This document shows positions 6,656-10,434 of a DNA stretch of 10,434 nt, one piece after another. Source of the stretch: an uncultured Sulfurovum sp. (GTDB taxonomy: Bacteria; Campylobacterota; Campylobacteria; Campylobacterales; Sulfurovaceae). The notes under the pieces were generated by a model. It did not search any database. It worked only from the letters and a program-made list of their open reading frames with translations, and was not told where the DNA came from. The DNA lies in NCBI GenBank assembly GCA_902727915.1, contig CACVAU010000004.1, positions 1 through 10,434 of the forward strand, given 5' to 3'. The translations under genes were made by a program, and so were the position numbers. Positions within the stretch are counted from its first letter, which is position 1; the number at the start of each line of letters is the position of its first letter.

Positions 6656-7858
6656 CTAATAAAAATACCCCAAAGGCAAAGCCACGCACTGTTCATTGAT
6701 ATGTAATACATTTTCACCCATGTAAAGAACAATTCCAAAAACATTTTTAGAAGAATTTTTCTGATAATCCATAATATACCTAAAATCATCTTTCCCTACT
6801 TTTGAGGAAGACTTAACTTCTATGGCAATAATCTCATTATTTCGCTGAAGTATAAAATCTATCTCTTTTTTATCACTCGTGAGATAGTGGTAAATCTGTG
6901 TATCATCCATTGTAAAACCAATATGTTTTAAAAGCTCATTGAAAACAAACGTCTCTACTAACGCTCCTTTATAGGAAGATTTCTCAAACTGTTCGATGGT
7001 ATAAATTCCTAAAAAATAACTCATAATCCCCGTGTCATTCAAAAAAATCTTTGGAGATTTGACAAAACGTTTTCCAATATTTTCAAAAAATGGTCGAACA
7101 GTATAAAGCTGAAAGGTTTGCTCTAAAATAACCAAATAATTTTCACAAGTCTCAACACGTACTCCTACCTCTTTCGCAATTTTTGACTTATTTAAAAGGG
7201 TTGTACTCCTTGGAGCAATAATATTTACAAATCTGAAAAAACTGTCCATATCTCTAAAGTCACCTAAGTCACGAGCATCTCTTTCAATATAAGTACTCAC
7301 ATAAGATGAAACCCAAAGCTTTTTTTCCAATGGTGTTTCGAGTTCTTGAACATCAGGATAACCACCTCTTAATATATCTGCTACTATTCTATCTGTGGCT
7401 ATTTTCTCAGTAGAAAAGTCATGAGCAAAAAGCCGATCTACAATATTCTCATCAGCTTTATTGGCTCTTTCTTTAATGCTTAATGGATATAAGTCAATCT
7501 CTATAATTCTTCCAGCTAAAGTATCTTTCGTCTCTTTCATATCTAAGATATTTGCACTTCCTGTTATGAGGAAGTCTCCATTATTTCGCTCTTTATCAAT
7601 ATAAATTTTTAAAGACTCTAACAATTCAGGTACTTTTTGTATTTCATCAATGGTAACTGGTTTTTCAAGAGTTTCAATAAACCTATTAGGATCATCCTTT
7701 GCATTAAGCCGTGTTGAGACATCATCTAGCACGATATAGTTTTGATTTAATTCTAAGGCAAGGGTTGATTTTCCTACCTGTCTTGCCCCCTTTAAGAGAA
7801 CAACTGGGGATATTTTGAGAGCTGTTTTTAATATAGTTTCAATGCTTCTTTTCAACAT
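6656..7858 (-). CDS. AAA_14/DUF4143 family ATPase with PD-(D/E)XK-like C-terminus
   Basis: This is a 400-residue protein, the full length for the family. Walker A is GARQVGKST (residues 24-32), Walker B is PVTIDEIQK (D71, E72), and FLITGSAN around residue 96 is the sensor segment. The DUF4143 half starts near SYVSTYIERDARDLGD, then has a helix-turn-helix-like part (SKIAKEVGVRVETCENYLVILE). The end carries a PD-(D/E)XK-like core: VETFVFNEL, D334 in KEIDFIL, and E347-x-K349 in IAIEVKSS. These proteins are widespread, often horizontally acquired and of unknown role; nucleic-acid processing or defence has been proposed. An AAGG ribosome site precedes the ATG. It converges with hxlR, 29 bases between stop codons, and is the only gene between the hxlR-end repeats, so it looks like a stand-alone passenger. 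Confidence 0.92.
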   Translation of the reverse strand: MLKRSIETILKTALKISPVVLLKGARQVGKSTLALELNQNYIVLDDVSTRLNAKDDPNRFIETLEKPVTIDEIQKVPELLESLKIYIDKERNNGDFLITGSANILDMKETKDTLAGRIIEIDLYPLSIKERANKADENIVDRLFAHDFSTEKIATDRIVADILRGGYPDVQELETPLEKKLWVSSYVSTYIERDARDLGDFRDMDSFFRFVNIIAPRSTTLLNKSKIAKEVGVRVETCENYLVILEQTFQLYTVRPFFENIGKRFVKSPKIFLNDTGIMSYFLGIYTIEQFEKSSYKGALVETFVFNELLKHIGFTMDDTQIYHYLTSDKKEIDFILQRNNEIIAIEVKSSSKVGKDDFRYIMDYQKNSSKNVFGIVLYMGENVLHINEQCVALPLGYFY

Positions 7859-7887
7859 AGGTATACCTTATTAAATCAATATTTGTA

Positions 7888-7906
7888 ATTATACTATTAT
7901 AATAGT
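7888..7906 (-). promoter_or_regulatory. candidate promoter with perfect 14-bp palindrome upstream of the ATPase gene
   Basis: ACTATTA-TAATAGT (7893-7906) is a perfect palindrome. On the minus strand two overlapping TATAAT boxes lie here (7901-7896 and 7893-7888), 30-43 bases ahead of the ATPase ATG. No clear -35 is seen. A repressor bound to the palindrome would cover the -10; no regulator gene is in the unit. Confidence 0.4.
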
Positions 7907-7940
7907 TAATTTTATATTGTTTTAATAGTTTTAATAGTTT
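7902..7940. repeat. AATAGTT triplicate at the right end of the inserted unit
   Basis: AATAGTT occurs at 7902-7908, 7925-7931 and 7934-7940; the last two sit in a 9-bp tandem repeat (TTTTAATAG, from 7920). The cluster abuts the right 58-bp repeat, where an element-end binding site would be expected. In such AT-rich DNA chance is a real alternative. Confidence 0.35.
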
Positions 7941-7942
7941 AA

Positions 7943-8000
7943 ATAAGTGACGACCATGTTTGCTGTGAAACGGAGATAGCTGGGAAGTTGGGGTTGAGGT
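7943..8000 (+). repeat. 58-bp direct repeat, right copy (duplicate of the hxlR 3' end)
   Basis: It matches 6567-6624 with one mismatch and in the same orientation. Read in the hxlR frame it encodes the same 19 residues (ISDDHVCC ... GLR) and then TAA instead of TGA. There is no start codon or upstream hxlR sequence, so it is not a gene; it is a severed gene end or an attachment-site remnant. Confidence 0.93.
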
Positions 8001-8057
8001 AAAAATATGAGCTTATTCATATTATAATCCTTAAAAACCTGCCATATTAAATATTAT

Positions 8058-8076
8058 AATACGAGGTATTCGTATT
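8058..8076. promoter_or_regulatory. candidate BrnA operator: overlapping inverted repeats upstream of brnT
   Basis: AATACGA-GGTAT-TCGTATT is a perfect 7-bp inverted repeat with a 5-base spacer. Within it AATAC-GAG-GTATT (8058-8070) is a second, overlapping dyad, giving three half-sites. It ends 24 bases before the -35. BrnA-type ribbon-helix-helix antitoxins autorepress through inverted repeats near the promoter, so this is the natural candidate. Confidence 0.45.
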
Positions 8077-8100
8077 TTAGTATAAGGCTCCCATTCAATC

Positions 8101-8129
8101 TTGACAAAAAAATATTAAATCATTATAAT
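8101..8129 (+). promoter_or_regulatory. consensus sigma-70 promoter of brnT, predicted leaderless
   Basis: TTGACA (8101-8106), a 17-base spacer and TATAAT (8124-8129) match both consensus hexamers exactly. The expected transcription start, about seven bases past the -10, falls at 8136, the A of the brnT ATG. No Shine-Dalgarno precedes that ATG. A second TATAAT (8129-8134) overlaps and is too far from the -35; the two make a 13-bp dyad ATTATA-A-TATAAT. Confidence 0.75.
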
Positions 8130-8135
8130 ATAATT

Positions 8136-8429
8136 ATGAATACAATAGATTTTTCATGGGACAAAAATAAAGCCCAAACGAATTTTAAAAAACATAAAAT
8201 TTCATTTGAAGAAGCTCAAACAGTTTTTGATGATGAGAATGCTCGTTTGATTTTTGATCCTGACCATAGTGAAGATGAAGACCGATTTATCTTACTTGGC
8301 TACAGTTGCACCTCTAAGATTTTAACTGTTGTTCATTGCTATCGTTATGATGAACAAAATGTAAGAATTATAAGTGCTAGAAAATCAACTAAAAATGAAG
8401 AAAACCAATACAGGGAGTTTACACTATGA
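8136..8429 (+). CDS. brnT: BrnT family toxin (type II toxin-antitoxin ribonuclease)
   Basis: This is a 97-residue protein, close to the family norm. It shows the BrnT pattern from end to end: FSWDKNKAQTNFKKHKISFEE (residues 6-26), AQTVFDDENARLIFDPDHSED, then DRFILLGYS, ILTVVHCYRY and VRIISARKSTKNEENQY. BrnT adopts a small RelE-like ribonuclease fold and slows growth by cleaving RNA; BrnA neutralises it by direct binding. The toxin gene comes first and the antitoxin start overlaps its stop (ATGA), the standard brnTA order. It has an exact consensus promoter with the ATG at the predicted transcript start, so translation is probably leaderless and comparatively weak. No alternative downstream start is available in the first 90 codons. 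Confidence 0.92.
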   Translation: MNTIDFSWDKNKAQTNFKKHKISFEEAQTVFDDENARLIFDPDHSEDEDRFILLGYSCTSKILTVVHCYRYDEQNVRIISARKSTKNEENQYREFTL

Positions 8430-8635
8430 GAGAAGAGTACGATTTTAGCAATTCAATTAAAAATCCTTATGCACAAAAAGAGAAAAAACAAATTTCAATT
8501 AATATAGAAACTGACACCATTGCCTACTTTAAAGCCTTAGCAAAAAAAGTGGGAATTCCTTATCAAAATCTGATTAACTCTTATTTGACGGATTGTGTTA
8601 ATAAGAAGGTTGAACCTAAGTTACAATGGGGTTAA
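8426..8635 (+). CDS. brnA: BrnA-like ribbon-helix-helix antitoxin
   Basis: This is a 69-residue protein. The N-terminal part (to about residue 20) is polar and should wrap the toxin. The C-terminal part has a ribbon-helix-helix pattern: KKQISINIETDTIAYFKALA gives the strand and first helix, and KKVGIPYQNLINSYLTDCV the turn and second helix; GIPYQ.LIN.YL is characteristic of BrnA/CopG-like antitoxins. It should bind BrnT, inhibit it and, as a dimer or with BrnT, repress the operon. The ATG overlaps the brnT TGA and has its own ribosome site (AGGGAG, 8412-8417) inside brnT. A strong site here against none for the toxin should favour antitoxin production, which is the required balance. Confidence 0.88.
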   Translation: MREEYDFSNSIKNPYAQKEKKQISINIETDTIAYFKALAKKVGIPYQNLINSYLTDCVNKKVEPKLQWG

Positions 8636-8706
8636 ATAAACTAAACTCTAATAAAAACCTCTTATTATCTGTATTATTTTCTTTCTAAAAAGGAAAATTA
8701 TACGTC

Positions 8707-8740
8707 ATGCTTTCCTTGTTTATGAAAATAAAGCATTTTT
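8707..8740 (+). terminator. hairpin with T-run after the brnTA operon
   Basis: ATGCTTT (8707-8713) pairs with AAAGCAT (8730-8736) and is followed by more T residues. ATGAAAA/TTTTCAT can form an alternative hairpin in the same stretch, and a further AT-rich hairpin (TTTTC/GAAAA, 8677-8697) lies upstream. The region separates two convergent operons (brnTA and the PIN toxin), so a bidirectional terminator is expected. The stems are A/T-rich and weak. Confidence 0.45.
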
Positions 8741-8746
8741 CATGAC

Positions 8747-9124
8747 TTAACACTTCTTATTCACATCTTTGTCAAAACTCAATTTTCCGTAGCCTTGTAA
8801 CCTACTTTTGGCACAAATTAAAGCATCAACAAAATCTATATTTTTATCTTCTACAATATTCAGTGTTTCAATCAGTAAAACCTTGTCTCCAACTACACCA
8901 CGTAAAGCAATTAACCGTTTAAGATCAGCGATCACTTCTGATTTTGGGAGTTTGTAAAACTTCACCATGACAAACAGAGCTTCCATAACCACAGCTTCAA
9001 GTATCTCTACTTCTATTTCTCCTCTTTCTACTTTGGTAAAGATTTCTGTAGCTATGTGTAAATGCTCTTCATGGTCACCAACTAAAAAACGGATAATAAT
9101 ATTGGTATCAATTAGAGAGACCAT
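8747..9124 (-). CDS. PIN domain toxin, VapC-like ribonuclease
   Basis: This is a 125-residue protein, full length for a PIN toxin. The acidic metal-binding residues are all visible: D6 in SLIDTNIIIRFL, E48 (or E43) in EAVVMEALFVMV, D97/D100 in IDFVDALICAKS, and D118 in LSFDKDVNK. Such proteins are Mg/Mn-dependent endoribonucleases, often cutting tRNA or rRNA; the target here is unknown. The ATG overlaps the last 17 bases of the antitoxin gene, and the ribosome site (GGGAGAA) lies inside that gene, so expression is coupled. Antitoxin first, toxin second is the usual order. Its stop is next to the terminator region shared with brnTA. Confidence 0.92.
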   Translation of the reverse strand: MVSLIDTNIIIRFLVGDHEEHLHIATEIFTKVERGEIEVEILEAVVMEALFVMVKFYKLPKSEVIADLKRLIALRGVVGDKVLLIETLNIVEDKNIDFVDALICAKSRLQGYGKLSFDKDVNKKC

Positions 9125-9359
9125 ATTTTTCTCCCATTGCTTCCATCATGGCTATCTCTTTAGCCTTCTCTAGGTCATCACACTTTGTTACTCGGTCTCT
9201 GTATTTTCCTGCCATTGAACCAATAACAGAATGCTTTTGAATAGGATAAACAATCGCTACTCTTTGTTTTTTTCGTTTGTCAATAATGGCAAAGACATCT
9301 GTTAATTGCGTAAGAAGTGAAATATTTTTTTGGATTTCTCCAATGGATATATTTTGCAT
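9108..9359 (-). CDS. Phd/YefM-like antitoxin of the PIN toxin
   Basis: This is an 83-residue protein. The N-terminal half (MQNISIGEIQKNISLL, then VFAIIDKRKKQRVAIVYP) follows the Phd/YefM pattern: a first strand, a helix with regularly spaced hydrophobic residues, and a closing strand that ends in AIVYP. This half should dimerise and bind DNA. The C-terminal half (residues 45-83) is charged and should fold onto the toxin. A Phd-type antitoxin beside a PIN toxin is a mixed pairing compared with classical VapB, but such swaps occur. An AAAGGAT ribosome site precedes the ATG, and an exact consensus promoter with two 11-bp repeats lies upstream, so autorepression is likely. Confidence 0.85.
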   Translation of the reverse strand: MQNISIGEIQKNISLLTQLTDVFAIIDKRKKQRVAIVYPIQKHSVIGSMAGKYRDRVTKCDDLEKAKEIAMMEAMGEKYGLSN

Positions 9360-9371
9360 TTTGAATCCTTT

Positions 9372-9403
9372 TATATAAATGTTTTTTTATTATATATAAA
9401 TGT
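9372..9403. promoter_or_regulatory. two 11-bp direct repeats, candidate antitoxin operator
   Basis: TATATAAATGT occurs at 9372-9382 and again at 9393-9403, a 21-base period, which is two helical turns. On the coding (minus) strand one copy lies in the spacer and reaches into the -10; the other lies between the transcription start and the ribosome site. This places both where an autorepressor would block the promoter. Confidence 0.5.
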
Positions 9404-9417
9404 GGGTGGATTGTCAA
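9389..9417 (-). promoter_or_regulatory. consensus sigma-70 promoter of the Phd/PIN operon
   Basis: On the minus strand TTGACA (9417-9412), a 17-base spacer and TATAAT (9394-9389) match both hexamers exactly. The start point should be near 9382, giving a leader of about 23 bases with the AAAGGAT ribosome site. Confidence 0.8.
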
Positions 9418-9473
9418 ATGGCTTGGCTAAGTTAAGTAATAGAGGTTTTAGCACAATAACGAGGTTAGGCTCT

Positions 9474-9545
9474 TCAGGTATTTATAGGAAGTTGAAGCTC
9501 TCGACTATGAACTTCAAATGGATAATTGTAAGTAAAATCCTTTAA
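9474..9545 (-). pseudogene. possible 3' gene remnant in the 190-base gap between antitoxin and ATPase genes
   Basis: After the antitoxin promoter the gap holds no complete gene. On the minus strand 23 codons ending in TGA read like the end of a coding sequence (central part YNYPFEVHSRELQLP, with balanced composition and less AT-rich than its surroundings). It is closed upstream by a TAA at 9548 and is not in the frame of the ATPase gene. A 6-bp inverted repeat (TTGAAG 9492 / CTTCAA 9512) lies within it. I cannot name the parent gene; it may be nothing more than spacer. Confidence 0.25.
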
Positions 9546-9549
9546 TTAT

Positions 9550-10434
9550 TTATTTTTTACTCTTTAAAATAAACCTACTCTCTTCTTTATTAAAATCCAA
9601 CTTCACATATTTTTCATATTTCTCAGGATACTTTTCTAATCCCGTGGTCAATATAAATTGGTAATCTTTAATTTTTTCATTTTCATAATTTTTTGATAAA
9701 TTTAATGCTGTATCAAATAATTTAATATTTGTTTCAAGATGATTTTCATCTATTCCAGCTTCTTCAGGAGTATCCATTAACAAAAATTTAGGATGTTTTA
9801 TCTTTGGATATTTTAAAGACATAGAAAGCAATGTAAAAAAATACATCATTCTTATAGGTACACTAGCACTCTTTTCTCTATAAACACCACCATCAATTAA
9901 AGGCATATAATCATCATCTATAATTGCTTTCTTTGTGTTTGCTGATGATTTTTTCATTAAAATATTATAAATAATATTAAAATTTGTGATGACTGAATTA
10001 TGAGTTTCTTTATATTGATACTCTAAATTTTTAAATGTTTTTTGTTTAGAAGTATATTCTAAATTTTTAGTATTAAAACTCTTGTCATATTTATCTTTTT
10101 GTTGATATAAGTCTTCTAACTTTTTAAGCTCAAAAATTTCATCTTTTATTTTTGTAATTTTACGATCTATATCATCAGTCATTTGTGAGTTTCCAGAGTA
10201 TTCTATAGACTCTATTGCATCTTTCAGAAATTTATTTAATTCATTAATTTTTTTCTGAATATTTTGTATTTCTATATTTAACTTTTGAAACTCTTCATCA
10301 TAAAAATTTAATGCTGAATTAATTGTCTCTAAACTTTTATTTTTATACTTTAGTATCTCTTTATATTCACTCGTATCATATAAAAACTTTTCATAATTAT
10401 TCTCTTTAATTTTTGAACCACATATACATTTTTT
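9550..10434 (-). CDS. SMC/Rad50-like coiled-coil ATPase, C-terminal part (N-terminus beyond window)
   Basis: There are 294 residues up to the window edge; the frame stays open to 10434, so the ATG at 10182 is an internal methionine, not the start. The visible part opens with KKCICGSK (C3, C5), which may belong to a zinc-hook-like turn. A long Lys/Glu/Asn-rich coiled coil follows to about residue 150. Then SASVPIRMMYFF (about 189-200) stands where ABC ATPases have their signature, HPKFLLMDTPEEAGID is Walker B (D221, then T-P-E-E) and YQFILTTGLEKYP is the switch region. Walker A must lie outside the window. The MDTP-type Walker B and degenerate signature match coiled-coil ATPases often found in defence or DNA-repair loci; the specific system cannot be told without the missing half and its neighbours. 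Confidence 0.8.
   Translation of the reverse strand, partial: KKCICGSKIKENNYEKFLYDTSEYKEILKYKNKSLETINSALNFYDEEFQKLNIEIQNIQKKINELNKFLKDAIESIEYSGNSQMTDDIDRKITKIKDEIFELKKLEDLYQQKDKYDKSFNTKNLEYTSKQKTFKNLEYQYKETHNSVITNFNIIYNILMKKSSANTKKAIIDDDYMPLIDGGVYREKSASVPIRMMYFFTLLSMSLKYPKIKHPKFLLMDTPEEAGIDENHLETNIKLFDTALNLSKNYENEKIKDYQFILTTGLEKYPEKYEKYVKLDFNKEESRFILKSKK

Larger units (their letters stand above)
6625..8000. mobile_element. putative 1376-bp inserted unit carrying the DUF4143 ATPase gene at the hxlR 3' end
   Basis: The unit is defined by the 58-bp direct repeat: one repeat copy plus 1318 bases of unique DNA. It contains only the ATPase gene (6656-7858, minus), its AT-rich upstream region and no integrase or transposase. 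The arrangement resembles integrative elements that enter the 3' end of a coding gene and bring a replacement end, as phage e14 does in icd. A different history is possible, for instance decay of a larger island or an unequal duplication. The exact crossover within the repeat cannot be placed, so the unit may equally be written 6567-7942. Confidence 0.55.

Noticed and set aside
6504..6789. Two overlapping minus-strand reading frames of 61 and 90 codons
   Set aside because: They lie in antisense across hxlR and the end of the ATPase gene, have no ribosome sites and odd composition; they are shadows.
7920..7940. Short tandem repeats as a CRISPR or plasmid-type iteron array
   Set aside because: The units are 7-9 bases, AT-only apart from one G, too few, and without spacers or a replication gene.
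7943..8000. Right repeat copy as a separate small gene or pseudogene
   Set aside because: It has no start codon or upstream homology to hxlR; it is better explained as a duplicated gene end.
9330..9545. Plus-strand reading frame of 71 codons over the Phd/PIN promoter
   Set aside because: It covers the promoter and start of the antitoxin gene on the other strand and lacks a ribosome site or family pattern.

Overview
The window is AT-rich (estimated by eye) and its gene set (HxlR regulator, TPMT-type methyltransferase, CNHC thioredoxin, BrnT/BrnA and PIN toxin-antitoxin pairs, lysine- and asparagine-rich proteins) suggests a member of the Campylobacterota such as a Sulfurimonas-, Sulfurospirillum- or Arcobacter-like bacterium. 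That placement is an inference from gene style, not a database result.

Layout. (1) 1-3522, minus strand: a tightly packed four-gene operon read leftward. A secreted or inner-membrane protein is followed by a GTG-start protein with a duplicated C-terminal zinc ribbon, a zinc-ribbon protein with about four membrane helices, and a zinc-ribbon protein that runs off the left edge. Three of the four share the same CX2CX10CX2C ribbon; I recognise none as a named system. (2) 3840-6626: a small redox and detoxification block. It holds an ABM-fold monooxygenase (minus), a thiopurine-methyltransferase-like enzyme (plus), a nitroreductase plus thioredoxin-like pair (minus, 1 base apart) and a divergent HxlR regulator with an N-terminal cysteine, which probably controls the nitroreductase pair. 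(3) 6567-8000: a 1376-bp unit carrying one gene, an AAA_14/DUF4143 ATPase with a PD-(D/E)XK-like tail, bounded by two 58-bp direct copies (57/58 identical) of the hxlR 3' end. Both copies encode the same last 19 residues and end in a stop codon (TGA versus TAA). This looks like an insertion that duplicated or replaced the end of its target gene. (4) 8001-9403: two convergent type II toxin-antitoxin modules, BrnT/BrnA (plus) and a Phd-like antitoxin/PIN toxin (minus). Each has an exact TTGACA-N17-TATAAT promoter. The brnT promoter is so close to the ATG that the mRNA would be leaderless. (5) 9550-10434, minus strand: the C-terminal part of an SMC/Rad50-like ATPase that continues past the right edge.

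The picture is a core-like redox block ending at hxlR, whose 3' end seems to be an insertion hotspot followed by accessory modules (stand-alone ATPase, two TA systems, coiled-coil ATPase). The strongest leads are the hxlR-end duplication around the ATPase gene and the uncharacterised zinc-ribbon membrane operon. No tRNA, rRNA, CRISPR array, integrase or transposase was seen.
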